From: an uncultured Pelagibacteraceae bacterium
GTDB taxonomy: Bacteria > Pseudomonadota > Alphaproteobacteria > Pelagibacterales > Pelagibacteraceae
Assembly: GCA_902564245.1 (NCBI GenBank)
Contig: CACFAF010000003.1
Location: 29,290 to 93,289 of the forward strand
DNA: 64,000 nt
Direction: 5' to 3'
Positions 17,698-26,200 of this stretch are shown here, piece by piece; within the stretch, counting starts at the first letter, position 1, and each line of letters begins with the position of its first letter. The notes beneath the pieces were generated by a model. The model was not told the DNA's origin and searched no databases. It saw nothing but the letters and a program-made list of their open reading frames with translations. Both the position numbers and the translations under genes were made by a program.

Positions 17698-19478
17698 ATA
17701 AATATAGAACACATAATTGTAACGAATTATCAAAAGCCAATAAAGGGACTAGTATAATTCTATCAGGCTGGATAAATAAAAAACGTGACCATGGAAATCT
17801 TTTATTTATTGATTTACGAGATAATTATGGAGTTACACAGTGTATAATTGAAAAAACTAATTCCAGTTTTAAAAATTTAGAAAAAATTCAGTTAGAGAGT
17901 GTAATAAAAGTTATTGGAAAAGTAGCTGAGAGAAGCAAAGAAACTATCAATAATGAAATTAAAACTGGCGAGATAGAAGTTATTATAGATAGTTTTGAAT
18001 TACTTGGTATTTGTAAAGAACTTCCAATGCCCATATTTAGTGATCAAGAATACGCTGAAGAGATAAGACTTAAATATAGGTTCTTAGATTTAAGAAGAAA
18101 AAAAATTCATAAAAATATCATTCTTAGGTCAAAAGTTATTTCATTCATAAGAGATGAAATGATAAAATTAGGTTTTTTAGAATTTCAAACACCAATTTTA
18201 ACATCTTCGAGTCCAGAGGGAGCTAGAGATTTTTTGGTTCCAAGCCGATTGAATCCAGGAAAATTTTATGCACTCCCTCAAGCACCTCAACAATTCAAAC
18301 AATTAATAATGATTTCAGGTTTTGACAAATATTTTCAAATTGCACCTTGTTTTAGAGATGAGGATGCAAGATCAGATAGAAGCCCAGGAGAATTTTATCA
18401 ATTAGACTTAGAAATGTCATTTGTAGAACAAGAAGATGTATTCAAAGTAGTTGAAAAATTAATGGTTAATTTATTTAAAAATTTTTCATCAAAAAAATTA
18501 ATACATGAAAAATTTCCAAGAATCTCTTACGAAGAAGCAATGCTTAAGTATGGTTCTGATAAACCTGATTTACGTAATCCTTTAATTATTAGTGATTTGA
18601 CAAAAATTTTTACTAGAGATGATGTTACTTTTGAAATATTTAAAAAACTTGTAAAAAAAGGATCAAAAGTAAGATGTATTGTAGCAAAAAATACAAAAGA
18701 TAAATCTAGAAATTTTTTTGATAATATTGATAAGTGGGCAAAAGAACAAGGAGCATCTGGTTTAGCGTATTTTACTTTGGAAAAAAATACAAAAATCACA
18801 GGTAAAGGACCAGTTGGAAAATTTTTTTCTGAAGAGGCTTTAAAAGAAATTATGAAAATAACATCAGCTGAAATTGGTGATAGTATATTTTTTGCTTGTG
18901 GCAATATTCATGAGGTTCAATCAATTTCATCTTTGGCAAGAGACAAAATAGCTAAAGATCTTGACCTTATAGATGAAAGTAAATTTGCATTTTGTTGGAT
19001 TGTTGACTATCCAATGTTCGAATTAGACGAAAAAACAAAAAAAATTAAATTTAGTCACAATCCTTTTTCAATGCCCCAAGGTGATATTAATAAACTAAAT
19101 TTTGATAAACCTTTAGAAATTAAAGCTTATCAATATGACATTGTTTGTAACGGTATTGAATTATCTTCTGGAGCAATTAGAAATCATTTACCTGAGTTAA
19201 TGTATAAGCTTTTTTCTATAGCAGGATATAATAACAAACAGGTTAATGAAAAATTTAGTGGGATGATTAATGCCTTGAGCTATGGAGCGCCTCCACATGG
19301 TGGCATTGCGCCAGGTATTGATAGAATAGTTATGTTATTAGCTAATGAAAAAAATATAAGAGAGGTGACGATGTTTCCAATGAATCAAAATGCACAAGAT
19401 TTAATGATGAATGCTCCCTCAGAAGTATCAGAGGATCAATTGAAGGAACTTAACCTTTCTTTAAAAAAGAAAAAATAA
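17694..19478 (+). CDS. aspS: Aspartyl-tRNA synthetase
   Basis: AspS charges tRNA-Asp, and possibly tRNA-Asn if an amidotransferase exists elsewhere. The 594-residue protein is the bacterial type. It has an OB-fold anticodon domain (LSGWINKKRDHGNLLFIDLRD-like), the catalytic core with GARDFLVPSR and FRDEDARSDR (motif 2), and the GAD insertion with GASGLAYF. The C-terminal motif 3 is GIAPGIDRIVMLL. The start is a GTG at 17694 that overlaps the hdaA stop, and no ATG is better placed. Its end lies 2 bp from a convergent gene. Confidence 0.95.
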   Translation: MNKYRTHNCNELSKANKGTSIILSGWINKKRDHGNLLFIDLRDNYGVTQCIIEKTNSSFKNLEKIQLESVIKVIGKVAERSKETINNEIKTGEIEVIIDSFELLGICKELPMPIFSDQEYAEEIRLKYRFLDLRRKKIHKNIILRSKVISFIRDEMIKLGFLEFQTPILTSSSPEGARDFLVPSRLNPGKFYALPQAPQQFKQLIMISGFDKYFQIAPCFRDEDARSDRSPGEFYQLDLEMSFVEQEDVFKVVEKLMVNLFKNFSSKKLIHEKFPRISYEEAMLKYGSDKPDLRNPLIISDLTKIFTRDDVTFEIFKKLVKKGSKVRCIVAKNTKDKSRNFFDNIDKWAKEQGASGLAYFTLEKNTKITGKGPVGKFFSEEALKEIMKITSAEIGDSIFFACGNIHEVQSISSLARDKIAKDLDLIDESKFAFCWIVDYPMFELDEKTKKIKFSHNPFSMPQGDINKLNFDKPLEIKAYQYDIVCNGIELSSGAIRNHLPELMYKLFSIAGYNNKQVNEKFSGMINALSYGAPPHGGIAPGIDRIVMLLANEKNIREVTMFPMNQNAQDLMMNAPSEVSEDQLKELNLSLKKKK

Positions 19479-19480
19479 GT

Positions 19481-20305
19481 TTATTTTTTACCCTTAAGGT
19501 TAATTTTTATATCTGAGAGATCTACAAGATTTTTTTTATAATTATTTCTAACAAATCCTTTACTAGTAATATCTTTTACAAGTTTTAAAAATTGGTTTTG
19601 ATCATCTGAATTTTTATCATCTTCAGTGTTAGATTTTTCCGATCCTCCAATTAAAGGAGTGTGAGCTAAATCCTCCCTATTTTGATAAGAAATAGCTAAT
19701 TCTCTAAATATATAATCTAATATAGATGATGCACTTAATATTCTATCATTACCATGAACTTTTCCAGAAGGTTCAAATTTTGTATTAACGTAAGCATTTA
19801 TAAATTCATCCAAAGGTACCCCATACTGTAGCCCAAGCGATATAGCTATCGCGAAGTTATTCATTAACGCTTTTACTAATTCACCTTCTTTGCTGGTATC
19901 AATGAAAATTTCTCCTATTTTTCCATCTTCATATTCACCTGTATGAAGATAAACTTTATGATCTCCAATTGTAGCTTTTTGAATATAGCCTTTTCTTCTA
20001 TCTGGCATACTAAATCTTTTGCCAGCAGCTTCATTTAATTTTTTTACAAAATTTTGATTTGATACTTTAGATTCTACTTTTAGTTGTTCATGCTCTTTTA
20101 CTATGTCTAATTTTTTAGTTTCTAAATTTTTATTTTTTGCATCGAGATTTTTTGTTTTTCTTGTATCAAATTTAACATCTAATATTTCAAATTTCCCGTC
20201 ATTTCTATTTTCTAGATTTGATAACTCAGTTTCATTTATATCATCTAGATAATGGTCTACTTTAAAACTGCACGTATAATAAGTTTCTACTAAATATTTA
20301 GCCAT
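19481..20305 (-). CDS. Free-standing protein related to the C-terminal region of B12-dependent ribonucleotide reductase (NrdJ)
   Basis: The function is unknown. Residues 97-216 of 274 closely resemble, from memory, the C-terminal region of class II ribonucleotide reductase NrdJ. Examples are [39 protein letters not shown] and [17 protein letters not shown]. The catalytic barrel with its cysteines and glycyl or cobalamin features is absent. In its place is a short N-terminal domain (about 1-50) with VETYYTCSF, then a charged, lysine-rich linker. The C-terminal 55 residues look disordered. It is a single gene with its own ATG, not a remnant of an adjacent nrdJ. A role in nucleotide-reductase regulation or another ligand-binding job is only a guess. 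Confidence 0.6.
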   Translation of the reverse strand: MAKYLVETYYTCSFKVDHYLDDINETELSNLENRNDGKFEILDVKFDTRKTKNLDAKNKNLETKKLDIVKEHEQLKVESKVSNQNFVKKLNEAAGKRFSMPDRRKGYIQKATIGDHKVYLHTGEYEDGKIGEIFIDTSKEGELVKALMNNFAIAISLGLQYGVPLDEFINAYVNTKFEPSGKVHGNDRILSASSILDYIFRELAISYQNREDLAHTPLIGGSEKSNTEDDKNSDDQNQFLKLVKDITSKGFVRNNYKKNLVDLSDIKINLKGKK

Positions 20306-20420
20306 TTTATCTCATAATTAAAAATTATTTGAATCTTAAGATAATTAATTTATATACAAATTCTTACTTTAGTCTAATTTAATTTATACAATTTTAAATT
20401 GAACTATTTACTTAATTATT

Positions 20421-20780
20421 ATGTTGACATTTTTTAAAAAAATTTTCATTTGGTGGAATCAAGAAACAATCGGAACAAAATTACAAACAATTTTTTTTGG
20501 AAAACTAGTTGGCAAAGACTCTTTTGGTAATAAGTATTACCAGAGTAAATCAGGAAAAAGATGGGTGATTTATAAAGATGAAATTGATGCTTCTAAAATA
20601 CCTAATGAATGGTTTTCTTGGATACACTTTACAAAAAATAAAATTGAAAATTCTCATGAATTAAAAAAATATAATTGGCAAAAACCACATCAGTCAAATC
20701 AAACAGGTACAGAAAATTCTTACCATCCTAATAAAGAAAATAATGAAATTAAAAAAAAGTATAAAACTTGGAATAGTTAA
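20421..20780 (+). CDS. NDUFA12-type complex I accessory subunit
   Basis: This 119-residue protein belongs to the NDUFA12 (B17.2) family, the supernumerary subunit of respiratory complex I that mitochondria share with alphaproteobacteria. The motifs are IFIWWNQETIGTKL, LVGKDSFGNKYYQSK, RWVIYKDEIDASKIP and WFSWIH. A C-terminal tail is divergent. Its pairing with a DUF2155 gene downstream is a recurrent alphaproteobacterial arrangement. The final 38 bases overlap that gene. It should act on the cytoplasmic arm of complex I. Confidence 0.88.
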   Translation: MLTFFKKIFIWWNQETIGTKLQTIFFGKLVGKDSFGNKYYQSKSGKRWVIYKDEIDASKIPNEWFSWIHFTKNKIENSHELKKYNWQKPHQSNQTGTENSYHPNKENNEIKKKYKTWNS

Positions 20781-21144
20781 TTGTATTATTTTTGTATTTC
20801 TAATATTTAATACTTTAGAAGCTACAGAGAAAAAATTGGAAATTATTGATAATAATTTTATAGAAATAAAAATATTAGATAAAGTTAGCTCAAAAAATAG
20901 TTTTTTAAAAATTAAGGTTGGAGAACAAAAAAAATTTAAGAATCTTTTAATTAAATCCTTAAGATGTAAAAATTCAGAGTTTGATGATAACCCTGAAGTT
21001 TCAGCTTATATACAAGTAAAAGATTTAACTAATAAGAATAATGATGAGGTTTTTGTTTTTAATGGATGGACTTTTTCATCAAGTCCAACTATCAGACCTT
21101 TTGATCATCCAGTATATGATATTTGGTTGACAAAATGTTATTAA
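20743..21144 (+). CDS. DUF2155 domain-containing exported protein
   Basis: The function is unknown. The 133-residue protein has a signal-peptide-like start (KLGIVNCIIFVFLIFNTLEA) and a DUF2155 domain. The domain includes FLKIKVGEQKKFKNLLIKS, the cysteine in LRCKNSEF, VFNGWTFSSSPTIRPFDHP and a C-terminal DIWLTKCY. The conserved cysteine pair suggests a periplasmic disulfide. It is translated from within the end of the NDUFA12 gene (38 bp overlap), an unusually long same-strand overlap here. The stop shares a TTAA with the accC stop. Confidence 0.82.
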   Translation: MKLKKSIKLGIVNCIIFVFLIFNTLEATEKKLEIIDNNFIEIKILDKVSSKNSFLKIKVGEQKKFKNLLIKSLRCKNSEFDDNPEVSAYIQVKDLTNKNNDEVFVFNGWTFSSSPTIRPFDHPVYDIWLTKCY

Positions 21145-22478
21145 ATAACTTTTTCATTGTCTAACCAACTCACATTAAAGTCTGAATTAACAAATTTTTT
21201 ATGAGTTAGTAATATTTTATGTAAATCGATTGTAGTTGTAATTCCATCAATTACAAATTCATCTAGTGAACGAATCATTCTCTGAATCGCTTCTGTTCTA
21301 TTTCTTCCATGACAGATTAATTTACAAACCATGCTGTCATAATATGGAGTTACCTTGTATCCCTGAAATATTGCACCGTCTACTCTAGTCCTAAAACCAG
21401 AAGGTTGATGACACATATTTATTATTCCAGGCGATGGTTGAAAATTCTTGCTTGCATCTTCAGCATTGATTCTGCATTCTATAGCGTGACCCCTCGGTGA
21501 AATATCACTTTGTTTTAAAGCTGTTTCTTCAGAAAAGGCAATCCAAATTTGTTCTTTAATAATATCTATTCCTGTTACCATTTCAGTTACTGGGTGTTCT
21601 ACTTGCACTCTAGTATTCATCTCAAGAAAGTAAAATTTGTTGTCTTCATATATAAACTCAACAGTACCAGCTCCCATATATCCAATTTTAGACACCATAT
21701 TTACTGTTTTTTCAAAAAGATCTTTTCTAATTGTATCAGTAAGAACTGGACTAGGGGTTTCCTCAATTAGTTTTTGATGTCTTCTTTGTACTGAACAATC
21801 TCTTTCATGAAGATGAACTACTCTATTTTTTCCAGCTAATATTTGAACTTCAATATGTCTTGGATTTTGAAAAAATTTTTCAATGTATACTTCATCATTT
21901 CCAAAATATTTTAGTGCTTCTGATTTTGCAGTAGAGAATAAAGTTTCAAACTCTTCTTCTTTATATACAATTTTCATTCCTTTTCCTCCACCACCACCTG
22001 AAGCTTTAATTAAGACTGGAAAGCCAATTTTTTTACAAAGTTCTTTTGCTTCATAAGCATCTTTTACTCCACCTTCAGATCCTTCTATTACTGGTAATCC
22101 ATTTTCTTTAGCTATTCTTTTAGCCTGGATTTTATCACCCATCATTTCAATATGTTTTGATGAAGCTCCAATAAAATTAATTTTATTTTCTTCCAAAATT
22201 CTCGCAAAATTTGCATTTTCAGAGAGAAAACCATACCCAGGATGAACTGCATCAGCATTAGTAAGTTCTATTGCGGACATCAATGCAGGAATATTTAAAT
22301 AACTATTTGATGGTTGATAAGAACCTATACAAACACTTTCATCTGCCAATCTTACATGCATCGAGTCTTTATCAACGTCAGAATGAACTGCAACTGTCTG
22401 TATTCCCCATTCCTTACAAGCTCTGATAATTCTAACGGCAATTTCTCCTCGGTTCGCAATTAATATTTTTTTAAACAT
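21141..22478 (-). CDS. accC: Acetyl-CoA carboxylase, biotin carboxylase subunit
   Basis: AccC carboxylates biotin on AccB with bicarbonate and ATP, the first half-reaction of fatty-acid synthesis. The 445-residue protein has KILIANRGEIAVRIIRA at the start, HPGYGFLSENANFA, the glycine-rich ATP loop KASGGGGGKGM, and EMNTRVQVEHPVTEMVTG. All are diagnostic. Length matches AccC and rules out a fused acyl-CoA carboxylase. It follows accB with a 1-bp stop/start overlap. The transferase subunits accA and accD are not in this window. Confidence 0.96.
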   Translation of the reverse strand: MFKKILIANRGEIAVRIIRACKEWGIQTVAVHSDVDKDSMHVRLADESVCIGSYQPSNSYLNIPALMSAIELTNADAVHPGYGFLSENANFARILEENKINFIGASSKHIEMMGDKIQAKRIAKENGLPVIEGSEGGVKDAYEAKELCKKIGFPVLIKASGGGGGKGMKIVYKEEEFETLFSTAKSEALKYFGNDEVYIEKFFQNPRHIEVQILAGKNRVVHLHERDCSVQRRHQKLIEETPSPVLTDTIRKDLFEKTVNMVSKIGYMGAGTVEFIYEDNKFYFLEMNTRVQVEHPVTEMVTGIDIIKEQIWIAFSEETALKQSDISPRGHAIECRINAEDASKNFQPSPGIINMCHQPSGFRTRVDGAIFQGYKVTPYYDSMVCKLICHGRNRTEAIQRMIRSLDEFVIDGITTTIDLHKILLTHKKFVNSDFNVSWLDNEKVI

Positions 22479-22900
22479 TAATTTAGAATCACAAGTGTTT
22501 GTCCAAATTCAACAGGTGATCCATCTTGAACACATATTTCTTTTATTGTTCCATCAAAAGTGGCTGGCACATGATTCATCGTTTTCATTGCCTCAACTAT
22601 CATAATTGTATCACCTTTTTTTATTTTTTTTCCAACTTCAATAAATTTTTTTGCCCCAGGCTCTGGTGCAAGATATGCTGTACCTATAATTGGTGATGTA
22701 ACTCGTTTTCCTGATAATACTTCCCCAACATCTGTTATAGTCTTAGCAGATTTTTTTACATCTATATTTTGTGATGAATTAACTGAAGTTGATTTAGAAA
22801 CTTTAATTTTTAGATCTTTATTTCCATACTCAAGCTCAGTTAAATTAAACTCATTTAAGTAATCGGTTAATTCTTTAATTAATTTTTTATCAATTTTCAT
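22478..22900 (-). CDS. accB: Biotin carboxyl carrier protein of acetyl-CoA carboxylase
   Basis: AccB carries carboxybiotin between the AccC and AccAD sites. The 140-residue protein has an N-terminal helix region (about 1-35) and a lysine- and serine-rich linker. The biotinyl domain follows, with VEAMKTMNHV, and lysine 106 is the attachment site. The thumb-type segment (IIGTAYLAPEPGAKKFIEVG) marks it as a true AccB. Its start overlaps aroQ by 11 bp, giving the order aroQ-accB-accC, known in many alphaproteobacteria. Confidence 0.96.
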   Translation of the reverse strand: MKIDKKLIKELTDYLNEFNLTELEYGNKDLKIKVSKSTSVNSSQNIDVKKSAKTITDVGEVLSGKRVTSPIIGTAYLAPEPGAKKFIEVGKKIKKGDTIMIVEAMKTMNHVPATFDGTIKEICVQDGSPVEFGQTLVILN

Positions 22901-23336
22901 TTTGTAATAGTTTTTGCATTGAAATTATGGCCAAAATATATCCATTGTCCCCTAGACCAAAAATACCTCCATCTACCACATCACTAATTAAAGATTTATG
23001 TCTAAATTCTTCTCTTTTGTATATGTTTGAAATATGTAGCTCAATTTTAGGTTTTTTATAAATACTTAGTGCATCTCTTATTGCAACTGAAGTATGAGTA
23101 AAACCTGCGGCATTTATTATTATACCATCATGTGTTTTTGAGGCTTTTTGAATAATTGTTACAATTTCTCCTTCAATATTTGATTGTATAAAGTCTAGAT
23201 TAATATTCAGATCTTTAGATTTTTTTAAACAATTTTTCTTTAATTCCTCAAAAGTAATTGAACCATATTGTGATTGTTCTCTTTCACCTAATAGATTAAT
23301 ATTTGGACCATTAATAATTATAACATTATTACTCAT
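22890..23336 (-). CDS. aroQ: 3-dehydroquinate dehydratase, type II
   Basis: AroQ removes water from 3-dehydroquinate in the shikimate pathway. From the ATG at 23334-23336 the protein has 148 residues (MSNNVIIINGPNINLLGERE), the normal family length. An in-frame ATG at 23354 would add six residues and overlap the divergent thiS start, so it is less likely. The tyrosine loop QYGSITFEEL, NAAGFTHTSVAIRDAL, and HISNIYKREEFRHKS with the catalytic histidine are all present. Only 16 bp separate it from thiS. Confidence 0.94.
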   Translation of the reverse strand: MSNNVIIINGPNINLLGEREQSQYGSITFEELKKNCLKKSKDLNINLDFIQSNIEGEIVTIIQKASKTHDGIIINAAGFTHTSVAIRDALSIYKKPKIELHISNIYKREEFRHKSLISDVVDGGIFGLGDNGYILAIISMQKLLQNEN

Positions 23337-23352
23337 TAAGATCTTATATAAC

Positions 23353-23562
23353 ATGAAAAAAATAAAAATTAAATTAAATGGTAAATGGTCATTAATTAAA
23401 GGTAATTTAAGTTTATATAGCCACCTTAAAAATTTAAAAATACCATTAAAAAAAGTAGCAATTGAACTAAATCAAGAAATAGTAGATAAAAACACACTTA
23501 GAAAAACTAAATTGAAAAATAAAGATAAAATTGAAATTGTTCATTTTATAGGGGGTGGCTAA
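23353..23562 (+). CDS. thiS: Sulfur carrier protein ThiS
   Basis: ThiS delivers sulfur as a C-terminal thiocarboxylate to thiazole synthase. The 69-residue ubiquitin-like protein ends in IVHFIGGG, the glycine tail that is adenylated and thiolated. [20 protein letters not shown] is the typical core strand-helix segment. The start lies 16 bp from the divergent aroQ start. The gene overlaps thiG by 8 bp. The adenylating enzyme ThiF and the rest of the thiamine pathway are not in the window. Confidence 0.92.
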   Translation: MKKIKIKLNGKWSLIKGNLSLYSHLKNLKIPLKKVAIELNQEIVDKNTLRKTKLKNKDKIEIVHFIGGG

Positions 23563-24337
23563 GTTGAGAAATGATAATTTTATTATAGATAAGAAAAAAT
23601 TTAAATCTAGATTGATTGTAGGCACTGGCAAATATAAAAATATGAAGGAATGTGCTAAAGCAATAAAAATTTCTGGTGCAGATATTGTAACTGTTGCAGT
23701 AAGGAGGGTAAATATTTCTGATAAAAAAAAACCTCTTTTAATGGATTATATCAATCCTAAAAAAATTACCTATTTACCTAATACAGCTGGATGTTTTACT
23801 TCAGATGAAGCTTTACGAACTTTAAGGCTTGCAAGAGAGATAGGTGGATGGAAATTAGTTAAATTAGAAGTCTTGGGAGATAAAAAAAATTTATTTCCTG
23901 ATATGTTAGAAACTTTGAAATCAACTGAAATTTTAACTAAGGAAGGATTTAGTGTCATGGTTTACTGTAATGATGACCCATTAATGGCAAAAAGATTAGA
24001 AAATGTAGGAGCTTCTGCAATAATGCCATTAGCTGCTCCAATTGGATCTGGATTAGGTATTCAAAATAAAACAAATATTAGAATAATTAGAAACCAAACG
24101 AAGTTACCATTGATTATAGACGCAGGATTAGGTCAAGCTTCAGATGCAACTATAGCTATGGAGTTAGGTTGCGATGGTGTGCTTATTAATACTGCAATTG
24201 CGAAAGCTAAAAACCCATTTCAAATGGCTTTAGCTATGAAAAATGCTGTATCAGCAGGAAGAAATTCTTATTTATCTGGCAGAATTTCCAAGTCTAATTA
24301 TGCTAAACCTTCTTCTCCACGGAAAGGTCTGATTTAG
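23555..24337 (+). CDS. thiG: Thiazole synthase
   Basis: ThiG builds the thiazole phosphate moiety of thiamine from deoxyxylulose phosphate, dehydroglycine and ThiS-thiocarboxylate. The 260-residue TIM-barrel has [19 protein letters not shown] near the start, and [12 protein letters not shown]. The Schiff-base lysine is in [10 protein letters not shown]. Phosphate-binding glycines lie in [11 protein letters not shown] and [10 protein letters not shown]. The GTG at 23555 is chosen because it overlaps the thiS stop. Its last 35 bases overlap the RNase E gene on the other strand, the longest convergent overlap in this window. Confidence 0.94.
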   Translation: MAKLRNDNFIIDKKKFKSRLIVGTGKYKNMKECAKAIKISGADIVTVAVRRVNISDKKKPLLMDYINPKKITYLPNTAGCFTSDEALRTLRLAREIGGWKLVKLEVLGDKKNLFPDMLETLKSTEILTKEGFSVMVYCNDDPLMAKRLENVGASAIMPLAAPIGSGLGIQNKTNIRIIRNQTKLPLIIDAGLGQASDATIAMELGCDGVLINTAIAKAKNPFQMALAMKNAVSAGRNSYLSGRISKSNYAKPSSPRKGLI

Positions 24338-26105
24338 TTTTTTTATAGTATCTTTTTTTATTAAATTTTTTTTTCTTAAATTTGATCTTTTTTTTATTTT
24401 TTAGAGTAACACCATTTTTTTTAGTATCTTTTAGCTCCTCAAGATTTTTCATTTTTTTAATATTTTCTAATTTTTCAATTGTTTTTTTACTTTTATTTTT
24501 TAGATCAATTATATAATCAGGTATTATTAAAGAATTATCAGCAACTATTTCAATTTTGATTTTATTTTTTTTTTCAAAATACTTTAAATCGTTAATAAAG
24601 TTTTCTTGAATAAAATTAGAAATCTTTTCACATATTCTAAGCTCTACAAACTTAGCTTTGTTTAAAATTGATTTAATTTCAACCAATTTTAGTAATTTTA
24701 ATGCAAAAGATTCATCTGTTAATATAACTTCCCATTTTATGCTACTCTCTCTCAATCTTTGTCTAGACATTTCTAAAAGACCAAAATTGCTTATACGACC
24801 TATTTGAATTCTAGCTCTATCTGATCTACATTTTTCTTTAAGCCTTTTTTCAACTAATCTTCTATTTCCATAACTTAACATATCGATGAAATCTATGATA
24901 ATTAAGCCTGACAAATCTCTTATCTTGATTTGTCTAGAAATTTCTTCTGCTGCTTCAAGATTTGTATCAAGAGCAGTACTTTCAACATTTTTTTGCTTAA
25001 TTGATTTTCCTGAATTTATATCTATAGAAACAAGGGCTTCAGTTGGGTTAATTACTAAATATCCTCCTGAATTAAGCTTAACCTGGCTTTCAAAGATTTC
25101 ATTTAATTTATTTTCAATATTTTCTTTAAAAAATAATGGGACTTTATCTCGATATTTTTTTACCTTTTTGGTATGATTAGGCATCATCATTCTCATAAAA
25201 TTTTGAGCCTTTTTATATCCTTCATTGCCTTCTACAATTACATTTTTTGTATCTTCATCAAACATATCTCTCAAAGTTCTTTTAATTATTTCACTTTCTT
25301 GATGAATTAATGCAGGCGCTATGGAGTTCATTGCACTTTCTTTTATTGAATCCCATATTTTAATTAAATTTTGAAGATCATGATTTATTTCATTTTTAGT
25401 TTTATTTGATCCAGCTGTCCTTACAATTAACCCCATCTCATTTGGAATATTAATTTCATTTAAAATAGATCGAATTTTTTTTCTATCATTAGGATTAAAA
25501 ATTTTTCGTGAAATTCCTCCTCCTTTAGGCGTATTAGGCATCAAAACAATATATTTTCCAGCAATAGAAATAAATGTACTTAAAGCAGCCCCTTTTAATC
25601 CTCTTTCATCTTTTAAAACTTGAACAAGAATTACTTGGTTTGGTTTTATAACTTCTTGAATTTTGTATCTTTTTGAACGATATTTATTTTCATCTTTTTT
25701 ATTTTCTTCAATCTTTATTTGTTCAGGATTTTTTTCTACCGGGTCATTGGAATCTAAATTTCCTTCATCTAAGTTTTTTTCTTCTTGTTGCTGACTTTCT
25801 TTTTGTAATTCTTCCCTTACTTTTTCTTCTTCTTGTTTGATAATTTCTAAGTCACTTCTTGGAATTTGATAGTAATCCGACTGAATGTCATTAAAGGATA
25901 AAAAACCATGTCTTTCTCTCCCAAAATCAACAAATGCAGCTTGCAATGACGGCTCTACTCGACTTACTTTTCCCAGATAAATGTTGTTCTTTATTAAAGT
26001 ATTTTTTACGCCTTCGTATTCGTAATCTTCAATATTTCCATTTGATTTGAGTACAACTCTAGTTTCATTCGGATGCGAAGCATCAATGTATAAATTTTTA
26101 TCCAT
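24303..26105 (-). CDS. rne: Ribonuclease E/G family endoribonuclease
   Basis: This is an RNase E/G-type endonuclease acting in mRNA decay and rRNA maturation. The 600-residue protein has an S1 domain ([20 protein letters not shown]), interrupted by an acidic insertion near residues 85-140. The catalytic DNase I-like region contains [19 protein letters not shown] and IIIDFIDML, with the two metal-binding aspartates. After [13 protein letters not shown] the zinc-link motif CPxC of RNase E is absent. The C-terminus is a short lysine-rich tail rather than a long scaffold domain. Length lies between RNase G and typical alphaproteobacterial RNase E, so either name is possible. Confidence 0.88.
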   Translation of the reverse strand: MDKNLYIDASHPNETRVVLKSNGNIEDYEYEGVKNTLIKNNIYLGKVSRVEPSLQAAFVDFGRERHGFLSFNDIQSDYYQIPRSDLEIIKQEEEKVREELQKESQQQEEKNLDEGNLDSNDPVEKNPEQIKIEENKKDENKYRSKRYKIQEVIKPNQVILVQVLKDERGLKGAALSTFISIAGKYIVLMPNTPKGGGISRKIFNPNDRKKIRSILNEINIPNEMGLIVRTAGSNKTKNEINHDLQNLIKIWDSIKESAMNSIAPALIHQESEIIKRTLRDMFDEDTKNVIVEGNEGYKKAQNFMRMMMPNHTKKVKKYRDKVPLFFKENIENKLNEIFESQVKLNSGGYLVINPTEALVSIDINSGKSIKQKNVESTALDTNLEAAEEISRQIKIRDLSGLIIIDFIDMLSYGNRRLVEKRLKEKCRSDRARIQIGRISNFGLLEMSRQRLRESSIKWEVILTDESFALKLLKLVEIKSILNKAKFVELRICEKISNFIQENFINDLKYFEKKNKIKIEIVADNSLIIPDYIIDLKNKSKKTIEKLENIKKMKNLEELKDTKKNGVTLKNKKKIKFKKKKFNKKRYYKKTKSDLSVEKKV

Positions 26106-26200
26106 AATTTTTTGATTAATTTTCTCATTTAATTTACTTTTAATTTTGTATAATTCTGATGCCTTAACATTAACAAATTCATATATTAAATAAAACTAAA

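Noticed and set aside
24886..25176. Open frame antisense to the RNase E gene
   Set aside because: It is a shadow of a well-conserved catalytic region.
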